Source: Pseudonocardia sp.
GTDB lineage: Bacteria > Actinomycetota > Actinomycetes > Mycobacteriales > Pseudonocardiaceae
Length of the DNA: 49,897 bases
Assembly (NCBI RefSeq): GCF_029263155.1
Contig: NZ_JAJCYB010000121.1
Location: forward strand, 1 to 49,897
Direction: 5' to 3'
Position numbers and translations under genes: made by a program
Part shown: piece by piece, positions 7,438-15,959 of the stretch
Position numbering within the stretch: position 1 is the first letter of the stretch
Layout: every line of letters begins with the position of its first letter
Notes under the pieces: generated by a model
What the model was told of the DNA's origin: nothing
Seen by the model: the letters and a program-made list of their open reading frames with translations, nothing else
The model's database searches: none

Positions 7438-8694
7438 TCAGCGGAGGAGGTCGGCTGCTGGGAAGGGGGGCCTGGGGTCCAGGCGCAGGCTGAGCCTGCC
7501 GGCCGCGCGCCAGGCCCGCGCGGTCAGGTCGCGGTCCTCGTCGGTGACCAGGTTGCCCATGACGCGGAGCGCCACCGTCATCAGGGCGCGCGAGCGCATG
7601 CCGACCGGGCCGGCCAGGGGGAGCAGCTTCGGAACGGTCAGCAGCCCGGCCAGGCGGCGGGCGATGGAGAACGCCTGGCCGTAGTGCGTGCGCAGGGTGG
7701 CGGGCCAGGCGCTGCCGAGATCCCGTTCGTCCGCGATCAGCTCGGCGGCCAGGCGCCCGGTCTCCAGGCCGTAGTCGATCCCCTCGCCGTTGAGCGGGTT
7801 GACGCAACCCGCGGCGTCGCCGATCAGCGCCCAGTTGCGGCCCGCGACGCCCGACACCGCGCCACCCATCGGCAGCAACGCCGACATCGGGGCGCGCACC
7901 GGGCCGTCGAGCTGCCAGTCCTCGCGGCGGGCGTCGGTGTAGTGCTCGATCAGGGAACGCAGCCGGATCTGGGCCGGACGCTTCGCGGTGGCGAGCGTGC
8001 CGACGCCGATGTTGACCTCCCCGTCGGAGAGCGGGAACACCCATCCGTAGCCGGCCAGCACCTCGTCCTGCTCGCCGCGCAGCTCCAGGTGCGAGGAGAT
8101 CCACGGGTCGTCGCTGCGGCCCGATCTCACGTACCCGCGCGCGGCCACGCCGTACGCGGTGTCCTTGTGCCACTCCCGGCCCAGCACGCGGCCCAGCGTG
8201 GAGCGCGCCCCGTCGGCGACGACCAGTCGCTCGCAGCCGATCGTGGCGCCGTTCTCGAACACGACGCCGGTGACGCGGTCGCCGTCGCGGACCACGTCGA
8301 CCGCCTTCGCCCCCTCGACCGGGACGGCGCCATCCTTCAGTGCGGCGTCGCGGATGCGGGCGTCGAGCTCCACGCGGGGGACGGCACCGCCGTGGTCGGG
8401 CAGCGACCCGCCGGGCCACGGCAGCTCCAGCACCTGCCCGAAGCCGGTGGCGCGCAGGCCGCGGTTGGTGCCGTGGGTGCGCACCCAGTCTCCGAGGTCG
8501 AGCTTCTGCAGCTCCGCGATGGCCCGCGGGGTGAGGCCGTCGCCGCACGGCTTGTCGCGCGGGAACGTGGCGGAGTCGGCGAGCACGACGTCGCGCCCGT
8601 GCCGGGCCGCCCACGCCGCGGCCGCGGACCCGGCCGGCCCGGCCCCCACCACGAGCACATCGGTGGAGGTCGGAGGCGTGGTCGGTGCGGGCAT
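7438..8694 (-). CDS. Geranylgeranyl reductase-family FAD oxidoreductase
   Basis: This 418-residue flavoprotein has the dinucleotide-binding motif VVGAGPAGSAAA at about residues 14-25, the family motif PRDKPCGDGL near 46-55 and the second FAD motif LIGDAAGCVNPLNGEGI near 287. Members reduce isoprenoid double bonds, for example of the menaquinone side chain (MenJ) or of archaeal lipids. In actinobacteria a MenJ-like role on menaquinone is the likeliest, but there is no menaquinone gene nearby to support it. Length is normal and the start is the ATG at 8694. Confidence 0.88.
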   Translation of the reverse strand: MPAPTTPPTSTDVLVVGAGPAGSAAAAWAARHGRDVVLADSATFPRDKPCGDGLTPRAIAELQKLDLGDWVRTHGTNRGLRATGFGQVLELPWPGGSLPDHGGAVPRVELDARIRDAALKDGAVPVEGAKAVDVVRDGDRVTGVVFENGATIGCERLVVADGARSTLGRVLGREWHKDTAYGVAARGYVRSGRSDDPWISSHLELRGEQDEVLAGYGWVFPLSDGEVNIGVGTLATAKRPAQIRLRSLIEHYTDARREDWQLDGPVRAPMSALLPMGGAVSGVAGRNWALIGDAAGCVNPLNGEGIDYGLETGRLAAELIADERDLGSAWPATLRTHYGQAFSIARRLAGLLTVPKLLPLAGPVGMRSRALMTVALRVMGNLVTDEDRDLTARAWRAAGRLSLRLDPRPPFPAADLLR

Positions 8695-8797
8695 GGCTCC
8701 CAGTATCCCGGCCCGCCGCGGTCACGGCGCGCCCGTGCGGCGCGACGCGCGTCTCACCCGACCCGCCGCGTGCCGCTCGCGAGGGGGCCCGGCCCGA

Positions 8798-8852
8798 TTG
8801 CAGCAAGGCCACCTTCACGCAACCAGACTGCATGAAGGTGGCCTTGCTGCAA
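8798..8852. repeat. Perfect inverted repeat, family A copy 1
   Basis: The 20-base arms at 8798-8817 (TTGCAGCAAGG...) and 8833-8852 are exact complements, with a 15-base loop. It lies 6 bases past the stop of the desaturase gene. Related copies are at 14245-14299 and 26265-26319. A terminator-like role is possible; no transposase is nearby. Confidence 0.9.
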
Positions 8853-8858
8853 CGTGGA

Positions 8859-10049
8859 TCAGGCGGCCGGCCGCGGCGCGGGGGTCGGCACCGGGGGGAC
8901 GGCCGACGGCGCGGGCGCCGCCCTCCTCGGGGGCAGGGCCAGGCGGTTGATCGTGCGCAGGACCTGGGCGTACTGCGTCCACAGCGGGCCGGAGGTGTAC
9001 TCCAGGCCGTACTCCGCGCAGATCGCCCGGATCTCCGGGGCGATCTCGGCGTAGCGGTTGCTGGGCAGGTCGGGGAACAGGTGGTGCTCGATCTGGAAGC
9101 TGAGGTTGCCCGTCATCAGGTGGAACAGGGGGCCGCCGTCGAGGTTGGCCGAGCCCAGCATCTGCCGCAGGTACCACTGGCCCCGCGTCTCGTCCTCCAG
9201 CTGCTCCTCGGAGAACTGGACGGCGCCGTCGGGGAAGTGCCCGCAGAAGATGATCGCGTGCGACCAGAGGTTGCGCACCAGGTTGGCCGTGGCGTTGCCG
9301 GCCAGCACGGGCAGGAAGAAGGGGCCCGCCAGGGCCGGGAAGACCATGTAGTCCTTGGTGAACTGCCGGCGCACCTTGCGCCCGATCGCCTTGAGCTGCG
9401 GCCAGACCGACCGCAGGCTCTTCTCGCCCGAGGCGATCTTCTCCGCCTCCAGGTCGTGCAGTGCGACGCCCCACTGGAAGAACGTCGCCAGCAGCGCGTT
9501 CCACAGCGGGTTGCCCAGGTAGTAGGGCCGCCAGGGCTGCTCGTCGGACATGCGCAGGATCCCGTACCCCACGTCGCGGTCGCGGCCGACGACGTTGGTG
9601 TAAGTGTGGTGTTCGTAGTTGTGGGTGTACTTCCACGCCGCGGCCGGGCTGGTGTTGTCCCACTCCCACGTGCTGGAGTGGATCTTCGGGTCGCGCATCC
9701 AGTCCCACTGGCCGTGCATGACGTTGTGGCCCAGCTCCATGTTCTCCAGGATCTTCGACGCCGAGAGCATCGCGGTGCCGGCGATCCACGCGGGCGGCAG
9801 GACCCCGGTGAACAGCAGCGCGCGGCCGCCGATCTCCAGGTAGCGCTGCGTCCGGATCACGGAGTGGATGTAGGCGGCGTCGTCGGCGCCCCGGGAGGCG
9901 ACGACCCGGTCGCGGATCGCGTCCAGGCGCCTGCCCAGCTCCTCCACCTGCGCGGCGCTCAGCCCGGCGGCCACCGGGGAGGGGCGCGAGGCGACGGTGC
10001 GGACCGGCGGGCCGGGGGTGCCGGTGGGAGTGTCGAGGGTGCTGGTCAT
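8859..10049 (-). CDS. Membrane fatty-acyl desaturase (DesA3-like)
   Basis: A 396-residue di-iron desaturase with the three histidine clusters: HNVMH at 108-112, HNYEHH at 143-148 and a C-terminal EHHLFP. Hydrophobic stretches around residues 75-100 and 220-245 fit membrane helices. It most likely puts a double bond into stearoyl/palmitoyl-CoA, as mycobacterial DesA3 does, and takes electrons from the reductase encoded just upstream. The start has AGGAGC 8 bases before the ATG and lies 12 bases after the reductase stop, so the two form an operon under the divergent MerR gene. Confidence 0.88.
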   Translation of the reverse strand: MTSTLDTPTGTPGPPVRTVASRPSPVAAGLSAAQVEELGRRLDAIRDRVVASRGADDAAYIHSVIRTQRYLEIGGRALLFTGVLPPAWIAGTAMLSASKILENMELGHNVMHGQWDWMRDPKIHSSTWEWDNTSPAAAWKYTHNYEHHTYTNVVGRDRDVGYGILRMSDEQPWRPYYLGNPLWNALLATFFQWGVALHDLEAEKIASGEKSLRSVWPQLKAIGRKVRRQFTKDYMVFPALAGPFFLPVLAGNATANLVRNLWSHAIIFCGHFPDGAVQFSEEQLEDETRGQWYLRQMLGSANLDGGPLFHLMTGNLSFQIEHHLFPDLPSNRYAEIAPEIRAICAEYGLEYTSGPLWTQYAQVLRTINRLALPPRRAAPAPSAVPPVPTPAPRPAA

Positions 10050-10061
10050 CGGGAGCTCCTC

Positions 10062-11078
10062 TCAGGAGATGTCGAGGCGGGCCGGGCCGGTCGCCCCGGT
10101 GATGCAGGTCTGGACCAGGTCGCCGGGCTCGCCGTGGATCTCGCCGGTGCGCAGGTCGCGCACCTGGCCGTCGCGCAGCGGGACGACGCAGCGCAAGCAG
10201 ATGCCCATGCGGCAGCCGCTGGGCAGGAGCACGCCGGCGTCCTCTCCGGCCTCGAGGAGGCTGGCACCGGGATCGACGTCGACGTCCCGATCACCGAACG
10301 TGACGGTGCCGCCGGTGCCGCCCGTGCTGCGTACGGGCGGGGTGAAGCGCTCGACGTGCAGGCGGTCCAGGCCGCGTCCGTCGTTCTCGGCCGCCCAGTG
10401 CTCGGTGGCCGCGTCGAGCAGCCCGGCCGGGCCGCAGACGTAGGCCTCGCGGTCGCGCCAGTCGGGACACAGCGTGTCGAGCTCGGCGAGGTCGAGGCGG
10501 CCGTGCTCCGTGGTGTGCCGGACGGTGGTGCCGGGCCGCGCGCGCAGCTCGTCGCCGAAGACGACCTCGGCGGGGGTCGGGGCGCTGTGCAGGACGACCA
10601 CGTCCGGGTGCGCGCCGAGCGTCCGCAGCATGCTCATGACGGGCGTGATGCCGCTGCCGGCGGTGACCATCAGCAGCTTCGCCGGCACGGGGGAGGGCAG
10701 GACGAAGTCGCCCGCCGCCTGCTCCAGCCGCACGATCGCGCCGACCGCGGTGTCGTCGACGAGGTGCCGCGAGACGAGCCCGTCGGGCAGCGCCTGCACG
10801 GTGATGGTGATGTTCTCGTCGCCCTCGGGTCCGGACAGCGAGTAGGTGCGCCAGTGCCGCACCCCGTCGATGTCGACGCCGATGCGCACGTACTGGCCGG
10901 CGCGGTGGCCGGTCCACGCGCGGCCGGGGCGGATGGTGAGCGTGGTGGCGCGGGCGGTCTCCCGGCGGATCCCGACGACCCGGCCACGCAGTTCGGTGGT
11001 GGACCACAGCGGGTCGACCAGTGACAGGTAGTCCTCGGGGAGCAACGGGGTGGTGAGCGCGGCCATCGCCTTGAACAT
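10062..11078 (-). CDS. Ferredoxin-domain reductase (desaturase electron donor)
   Basis: This 338-residue protein has three domains: an FAD-binding barrel with RTYSLSG near residue 90, an NAD(P)-binding domain with VTAGSGITPVMSML near 140, and a C-terminal plant-type 2Fe-2S domain with cysteines in CRMGICLRC and a last Cys in QTCITGA. It resembles the mycobacterial Rv3230c partner of DesA3, passing electrons from NADPH to the desaturase. The start is the ATG at 11078; a second ATG at 11065 is also possible. It is the first gene of the operon, divergent from MerR. Confidence 0.87.
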   Translation of the reverse strand: MFKAMAALTTPLLPEDYLSLVDPLWSTTELRGRVVGIRRETARATTLTIRPGRAWTGHRAGQYVRIGVDIDGVRHWRTYSLSGPEGDENITITVQALPDGLVSRHLVDDTAVGAIVRLEQAAGDFVLPSPVPAKLLMVTAGSGITPVMSMLRTLGAHPDVVVLHSAPTPAEVVFGDELRARPGTTVRHTTEHGRLDLAELDTLCPDWRDREAYVCGPAGLLDAATEHWAAENDGRGLDRLHVERFTPPVRSTGGTGGTVTFGDRDVDVDPGASLLEAGEDAGVLLPSGCRMGICLRCVVPLRDGQVRDLRTGEIHGEPGDLVQTCITGATGPARLDIS

Positions 11079-11145
11079 GACATCAGTGCAGCACAGTGCG
11101 ATGTCACATAGCAACACGAGGGGCCTGTTATCGTGTGTCACATGT
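11078..11145. promoter_or_regulatory. Divergent control region, MerR gene / desaturase operon
   Basis: The 54-base gap holds an inverted repeat, TGACATC (11078-11084) and GATGTCA (11100-11106), and a direct repeat GTCACAT (near 11103 and 11137). AGTGC also occurs twice in the first part. Such a symmetrical site between a MerR gene and its divergent operon is a likely operator. The repeats are visible; the regulator link is inference. Confidence 0.5.
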
Positions 11146-11912
11146 TCGAGGGCGAAGACGATGTCGAATGGCGGACCATCGACGAGCTGGCCCGCGTCAG
11201 CGGCGTCACCGTCCGCAACATCCGCGCCTACCAGGCCCGCGGGCTGCTTCCTCCGCCCCAGGTCAGGGCCCGTACCGGCTACTACGGGCCGGGTCACGAG
11301 GCGCGCCTGGACCTGATTAAGGAGCTGCAGGGCGAGGGCGTCAAGCTCGACGTCATCAAGAAGCTGCTCGACACCACCGGGGGCTCGACCGAGCAGGTCG
11401 TGCGCTTCATCCGCACCGTCCGCAGCCTGTTCGCGGTGGAGGACCGGCAGATCGTCACCCTGGCCGAGCTGGTGGAGCGGTTCTCCGAGACCGACCCGAA
11501 CCTGGTCAAGCGGGCGCAGAAGATGGGGCTGCTGACCGAGATCAGCGAGGGCCAGTACGAGGAGACGAGCCCGCGGCTGATGGCGGCCGCGCAGGCGATG
11601 ACCGAGATGGGTGTCCCGATGACCCGCTCGCTCGACGTCGTGGAGCAGCTGCGCCAGCACGCCGACGGCATCGCGAAGGTCTACGTCGACCTGTTCCTCG
11701 GCGAGATCTGGCAGCCCTTCGACGCCGAGGGGCGCCCCGACGACCAGTGGCCGCGGCTCTACGAGGTGATCGGCAACCTGCGCAGGGTCTCCGGCGACGC
11801 CATGCTCGCGGTGCTGGAGCTGGCCGTGGCCGAGCGCCTCGACGTCACGTTCGGGCGCGACATCGTCCGCAACGTCCGGACCAGCAGCAAGCCGCCCTCA
11901 CCCGCCGAATGA
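11133..11912 (+). CDS. MerR-family transcriptional regulator
   Basis: A 259-residue regulator with an N-terminal winged helix (about residues 14-82): TIDELARVSGVTVRNIRAY, then ARGLLPPPQ and a GYY wing, as in MerR. The C-terminal 170 residues are a long helical domain without metal-binding cysteines, so it probably senses an organic or lipid ligand. The GTG at 11133 is preferred because GAGGGG lies 9 bases upstream; an ATG at 11142 is the alternative. Its place opposite the desaturase operon suggests control of membrane unsaturation. Confidence 0.82.
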   Translation: MCHMFEGEDDVEWRTIDELARVSGVTVRNIRAYQARGLLPPPQVRARTGYYGPGHEARLDLIKELQGEGVKLDVIKKLLDTTGGSTEQVVRFIRTVRSLFAVEDRQIVTLAELVERFSETDPNLVKRAQKMGLLTEISEGQYEETSPRLMAAAQAMTEMGVPMTRSLDVVEQLRQHADGIAKVYVDLFLGEIWQPFDAEGRPDDQWPRLYEVIGNLRRVSGDAMLAVLELAVAERLDVTFGRDIVRNVRTSSKPPSPAE

Positions 11913-12404
11913 GATCCCGCCCAGGTCGTCGAACCGCGGTCGGCCGGGAGCGGACCGGTCGGCGACGAGCACGACCTCCCGGGCCGTCCACCGCGCGTCG
12001 ACGGGGAGGCCGGCCAGCTCGCGCGGCACCTTCCCGCGAGCGAGCACGAGGTCGGCGCGGAACGGCTGCGGGTGGGTGACGGGCACGAGCTCGCGGGTGG
12101 CGTCGAACACCGCGGCGCCGAGCGCGTTGAGGCCCGACACCGGTGCTCCGAGCCACTGCCCGCCCAGGCGCACGGTCCGCGGGCCCAGCACGCAGCGTGC
12201 GGCGGGAGCACCGTCGAGCTCGGCGTCCAGCGCGTCGAGCAGGGGGCTCACCACCTGGTCGGGCACGTGCCCGAGCGGCCGGACCTTCACGATCCACTGC
12301 TCGGGCACCGACCAGTGGACCCCGGCGAGATCGGGGCGCTCCCAGGCAGCGAGCCTGCTGAGCACCTCGGCGGGCGGGCGTACCGCCACCGCGAACCGGA
12401 CCAT
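11898..12404 (-). CDS. 2'-5' RNA ligase/LigT-like 2H-fold protein, degenerate
   Basis: This 168-residue protein has the two-lobed LigT pattern. The first lobe keeps a catalytic-type HWS (GVHWSVPEQW, near residue 31). The second lobe, expected as FRPHLTLAR, reads FRADLVLAR, so its His-x-Thr is lost. It may therefore bind RNA or nucleotides without phosphodiesterase activity. The ATG at 12404 (MVRFAVAV) matches the fold start better than an upstream ATG at 12437. Its 3' end overlaps the MerR gene by 15 bases. Confidence 0.65.
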   Translation of the reverse strand: MVRFAVAVRPPAEVLSRLAAWERPDLAGVHWSVPEQWIVKVRPLGHVPDQVVSPLLDALDAELDGAPAARCVLGPRTVRLGGQWLGAPVSGLNALGAAVFDATRELVPVTHPQPFRADLVLARGKVPRELAGLPVDARWTAREVVLVADRSAPGRPRFDDLGGISFGG

Positions 12405-12510
12405 GGGCGAAGCGTATGTCGGGCGTGATCCCCCCACACCGGGCCATCACGGTGGGTGATCGCTACGCTCGGTAGCGCGTGCCGGTGAGGGTGCCCCCTG
12501 CCGGTTGCGC

Positions 12511-12559
12511 ACCGGCGGCCGCCGCGTGGTTGTCCCCTCCACCCCCGGCGGCCGCCGGT
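12511..12559 (-). terminator. Hairpin after ilvA
   Basis: ACCGGCGGCCGCC (12511-12523) and its exact complement (12547-12559) form a 13-bp stem with a 23-base loop, 35 bases past the ilvA stop. No U-run follows, which is common in high-GC actinobacterial terminators. Confidence 0.5.
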
Positions 12560-12594
12560 CCATCCGGCTGTTCGGACGTGGGCGGCCCGGCGGT

Positions 12595-13842
12595 TCAGAT
12601 CAGGAACCGGTACGCCGTGCTGCCCGGGGCCACCAGCTGGATCTTCAGCGGGCTCGCCTCCATCCGCTTCCACAGCGGCTCGTAGCCGTCCCGATCGGCG
12701 AGCTCGATGCCGCACAGGGCCGCGCCGGTCTCGCGGTTGTCGCGCTTGACGTACTCGAACAGCACGATGTCGTCGTCGGGGCCCAGCACCTCGTCGAGGA
12801 AGCGGCGCAGCGCGCCGGGCTCCTGCGGGAACTCCACGAGGAAATAGTGCTTGAGGCCGCGGTGCACGAGCGAGCGCTCGACGACCTCGGCGTAGCGGCT
12901 GACGTCGTTGTTGCCACCGGACAGCAGGCACACGACGGTGGACCCGGGGGCGAGGTCGAAGGCGTCCAGGGCGGCCGCGGCCAGCGCGCCCGCAGGTTCG
13001 GCGATGATCCCGTCGGTCTGGTAGAGGTCGAGCATCTCGGTGCAGACGCGGCCCTCGTCGACGGTCACGAGCTCGGCGCCGCAGTCGCGGATCAGGCCGA
13101 ACCCGGCGTCACCGACGCGGCGCACGGCGGCCCCGTCGACGAAGGTGTCCAGCTCGGCCAGCGTCACGGGCTCCCCGGCCGCCAGCGCGGCCGTCATGCT
13201 GGCCGCGCCGGCCGGCTCCACGCCGACGACCCGCACCCCGGGGTGCCGTGCCGCCAGCCAGCCGCCGACCCCGGCCAGCAGTCCACCGCCCCCGACCGGG
13301 ACCACGACGACGTCGGGCGGGTGGGCGAGCTGGTCGAGCACCTCGACGGCGACCGTGCCCTGCCCGGCGATCGTGCGCACGTCGTCGAAGGCGGGGACGA
13401 CGGTGGCGCCGGTGTCCGCGGCGTGCTCGGCGGCGGCGGCCGCGGCCTCGTCGTAGGTGTCGCCGCCGACGACCAGGTCCACCGCGCTCCCGCCCAGCGC
13501 GACGATCCGCTCCCGCTTCTGCCGTGGCGTGGTGCTCGGCACGTGCACCCGGCCCCGGATCCCCAGGCGCGCGCAGGCGTAGGCCACTCCCTGCCCGTGG
13601 TTGCCCGCGCTCGCGCACACCGCACCGGCCGCCCGCTCGGCCGGGCCGAGGCCGGCGAGCAGGTTGTAGGCGCCCCGGAGCTTGTAGGAGCGCCCGACCT
13701 GCAGGTCCTCGCGTTTGAGCCACACGTGCGCTCCGGTGGCGTCGCTGAGGCGGGAGTTGCGCTGCAGCGGGGTGGTGCGGGCGACGCCGGACAGCCGGAC
13801 GGCTGCCGCGGCGACGGAGTCGGCGAACGGGTCGGGGGTCAC
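12595..13842 (-). CDS. ilvA: Threonine ammonia-lyase (threonine deaminase)
   Basis: This 415-residue PLP enzyme converts threonine to 2-oxobutanoate, the first step of isoleucine synthesis. The PLP lysine is in SYKLRGAYN (residues 52-60, Lys54), the phosphate/substrate loop is SAGNHGQG near 93, and the glycine loop is PVGGGGLLAG near 177. The C-terminal region from about residue 330, with KHYFLVEFPQEPGALRRFL, is a single ACT-like domain as in actinobacterial IlvA, so isoleucine feedback is likely. It stands alone. Confidence 0.9.
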   Translation of the reverse strand: MTPDPFADSVAAAAVRLSGVARTTPLQRNSRLSDATGAHVWLKREDLQVGRSYKLRGAYNLLAGLGPAERAAGAVCASAGNHGQGVAYACARLGIRGRVHVPSTTPRQKRERIVALGGSAVDLVVGGDTYDEAAAAAAEHAADTGATVVPAFDDVRTIAGQGTVAVEVLDQLAHPPDVVVVPVGGGGLLAGVGGWLAARHPGVRVVGVEPAGAASMTAALAAGEPVTLAELDTFVDGAAVRRVGDAGFGLIRDCGAELVTVDEGRVCTEMLDLYQTDGIIAEPAGALAAAALDAFDLAPGSTVVCLLSGGNNDVSRYAEVVERSLVHRGLKHYFLVEFPQEPGALRRFLDEVLGPDDDIVLFEYVKRDNRETGAALCGIELADRDGYEPLWKRMEASPLKIQLVAPGSTAYRFLI

Positions 13843-13953
13843 GGGCCCGATCCTCCCCGGCGGTCCGGCCGCCCGGACGGGGCCCCCTCACCCGAACCGG
13901 TGGAACCACGCTGAGTTAACCGACGTGACACCTTGTGTAGGCACAGTGGTCGG

Positions 13954-14217
13954 ATGCCGATCACCGATGACGACCACGGCGGGTACGTCGCCGGCCGTTA
14001 CCGCGACGGCTCGCTCAGCGACGCCTGGACCGACGTGCTGCGCTGCGCCCCGGGCACGTTCGTCCGCTTCGTGCCGAGGTGCGCGTGCGGGTGGACCGGC
14101 CGGGAGCGTCCGGCGACCCCGGCCGCGTCGACGGCCTGCATGCAGGAGTGGTTCGTGTCGCACGTGGTGCCGCTGCCGACCCGCGAGCCCGCGCGGGATG
14201 CGCTCATGCGCGCATGA
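13954..14217 (+). CDS. Conserved small protein with CxC motif
   Basis: An 87-residue protein with RCACGWTG near residue 49, a third Cys in TACMQEW and a following His. The spacing could bind one metal ion, but this is inference. The ATG at 13954 is the first sensible start. It converges on the TetR gene across a palindromic repeat. No named family is recognised with confidence; similar short proteins with a P-x-CACGW pattern occur in actinomycetes. Confidence 0.55.
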   Translation: MPITDDDHGGYVAGRYRDGSLSDAWTDVLRCAPGTFVRFVPRCACGWTGRERPATPAASTACMQEWFVSHVVPLPTREPARDALMRA

Positions 14218-14244
14218 TGCCCCGGGTCGTCGGCTCGCGCTCCG

Positions 14245-14299
14245 TTGCAGGAAGGCCACCTTCATGCAACGGGATTGCGTGAAGGTGGCCTTCCTGCAA
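14245..14299. repeat. Perfect inverted repeat, family A copy 2
   Basis: The 20-base arms at 14245-14264 (TTGCAGGAAGG...) and 14280-14299 are exact complements. Compared with copy 1, a C-to-G change in the left arm is matched by G-to-C in the right arm, so pairing is preserved. It lies between two convergent genes. Confidence 0.9.
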
Positions 14300-14312
14300 G
14301 TCGGAGGGGGAG

Positions 14313-14906
14313 TCAGGCCAGCAGGGCTCGTGCCGTCTGCTTCCACAGCGGCAGGTGCGGGTCGGTGGCGGGGTCGCGGGGGTCGATCGCGTAGGTCAGG
14401 CCGACGCCGCGCATGCTCGTGAACAGCAGGTCCCTGACCTGCGGGTAGCGGGGGTGCGCGGTGAGGTCCGGGCCGAAGAAGCGGTCGAGCGCGGCGCGGA
14501 TCGCCGTGCCCAGCTCGCGCTCCTGGGGCAGCAGCACGCCGCGGAGGTCGGCGTCGGTCCGGGCGGCGGTCCACAGCTCGACGGCCGCCCAGAAGTACGG
14601 CTCGGCGAACGTGCGCCACATCAGCTCCACGCCGCGGTCGAGCCGTGCCGTGCCGGTCAGCGCAGCGTCGTCGTCGACCCGCTCGATCGCCGCCGCCAGC
14701 CGCCGGTTCGCGAGATGGTGCGATGCGGCCACCAGCAGCACCTCCCGCGACGGGAAGTGGTGCAGCAGCCGGCCCCGGGACACCCCGGCCCGGGCCTGGA
14801 TGCGCAGCGTCGTGGCGCCGGCGTAGCCCGACTCGACCAGGCAGGCGACGGCGGCGTCGAGGATCCGGGTCCGGCTCTCGGCGGTGCGCTCCTCGCGGCT
14901 GGCCAC
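14313..14906 (-). CDS. TetR-family transcriptional regulator
   Basis: A 197-residue regulator with an N-terminal helix-turn-helix at about residues 8-55 (TTLRIQARAGVSRGRLLHHF) and a TetR C-terminal ligand-binding domain. It is divergent from the MpaB-type oxygenase gene, with only 60 bases between the starts, so it probably controls that gene. Start is the ATG at 14906. Ligand unknown. Confidence 0.83.
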   Translation of the reverse strand: MASREERTAESRTRILDAAVACLVESGYAGATTLRIQARAGVSRGRLLHHFPSREVLLVAASHHLANRRLAAAIERVDDDAALTGTARLDRGVELMWRTFAEPYFWAAVELWTAARTDADLRGVLLPQERELGTAIRAALDRFFGPDLTAHPRYPQVRDLLFTSMRGVGLTYAIDPRDPATDPHLPLWKQTARALLA

Positions 14907-14930
14907 ACCCGAAAGCGTAGACGGTCAGCG

Positions 14931-14959
14931 TTGACTCTTTCTTGTGCTCGCCCGTAACC
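14931..14959 (+). promoter_or_regulatory. Promoter of MpaB-like gene, likely leaderless
   Basis: TTGACT (14931-14936) and GTAACC (14954-14959) are separated by 17 bases. Transcription would begin about 7 bases later, at or next to the ATG at 14967, giving a leaderless mRNA. GTCAGCGTTGAC (14924-14935) is a short palindrome overlapping the -35 and could be the TetR site. Confidence 0.5.
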
Positions 14960-14966
14960 TCCCGGC

Positions 14967-15857
14967 ATGGGCCGCTTCGACTGGCTGCTGCGGATCGAGC
15001 AGCTCGATCCCGTGGTCGACGCTTTCGAGATCTACCGGATCAGCGCCACCCACGAGTTCCCGTGGGACTACAACCAGTCGCTGTCCTTCGCGCTGTTCCG
15101 CACCTACGCGGTGCCGAGCATCGGGCGCCTGCTCGCCGAGACCGGCGAGTTCACGCAGGCCACGCAGAAGCGCTACGACGACACCGCGCTGATCCTCGAC
15201 GCGGTCCAGGAGCACGGCCACCACAGCCCGCAGGGCCGCGCCGCGATCCGCCGGATGAACCAGATGCACGGCGCCTACGACATCTCGAACGCCGATTTCC
15301 TCTACGTGCTGTCCACCTTCGTCGTGGTGCCGATCCGCTGGATCGACGAGATGGGGTGGCGGCGGCTGTCCGAGCACGAGCGGATCGCGGGGGCCAACAA
15401 CTACCGCGAGCTCGGGAAGCTGATGGGCATGAAGGACATCCCGGCCACCCACCAGGAGTTCGCCGCCTACCTCGACGACTACGAGCGCGAGCACTTCGCC
15501 TTCGACCCGGGTGCCCGCGCCGTCGCCGACTCCACGCTCGCGCTGTTCACCACGTTCCCGCCCAACCACCTCGCGCCCGCGAAGCTGGTCACGCGCTTCT
15601 CCTACGGCCTGATGGACGACCCGCTGCGCGCCGCGTTCCGGTACCCGCGGATCTCGGCGTTCGAGCAGCGCCTGGCCCGCGGGGTCGTCCAGGCCCGCAG
15701 TGCGATGGTGCGGCGGATGACGCCGCGCGCCGAGCCCAAGTACGCGCGCCACCTGCCCAACATCCGCAGCTACCCGAACGGCTACGACGTCGCCGCACTC
15801 GGCACCTTCCCGCGGGCGGGCGGCTGCCCGGTGCCGCACGGGACCGAGCCGGCCTGA
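14967..15857 (+). CDS. MpaB/rubber oxygenase-family protein (DUF2236-like)
   Basis: This 296-residue, mostly helical protein resembles the MpaB/latex-clearing (rubber oxygenase Lcp-like) superfamily of haem b oxygenases. Features include FALFRTYAVPSIGRLL near residue 48, a TQKRYDDT motif near 72, and a conserved RMNQMHG segment near 101 whose His is a candidate haem ligand. Actinomycete genomes carry many uncharacterised members, so the substrate is unknown. The gene probably has a leaderless transcript and a divergent TetR regulator. Confidence 0.78.
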   Translation: MGRFDWLLRIEQLDPVVDAFEIYRISATHEFPWDYNQSLSFALFRTYAVPSIGRLLAETGEFTQATQKRYDDTALILDAVQEHGHHSPQGRAAIRRMNQMHGAYDISNADFLYVLSTFVVVPIRWIDEMGWRRLSEHERIAGANNYRELGKLMGMKDIPATHQEFAAYLDDYEREHFAFDPGARAVADSTLALFTTFPPNHLAPAKLVTRFSYGLMDDPLRAAFRYPRISAFEQRLARGVVQARSAMVRRMTPRAEPKYARHLPNIRSYPNGYDVAALGTFPRAGGCPVPHGTEPA

Positions 15858-15959
15858 CCCGACCGCGGCGGTCCCGCACGGCCCCGGGGTCCGGGCGCCG
15901 CACACCGGTCGCGACCGCCGTCCGGGCGACGCAGCCACGGGGCGAGCGGCCGGGACCGG

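Noticed and set aside
7423..8835. Long + strand frame opposite the geranylgeranyl reductase
   Set aside because: Low-complexity Arg/Gly/Val-rich translation without homology; antisense of a well-supported gene.
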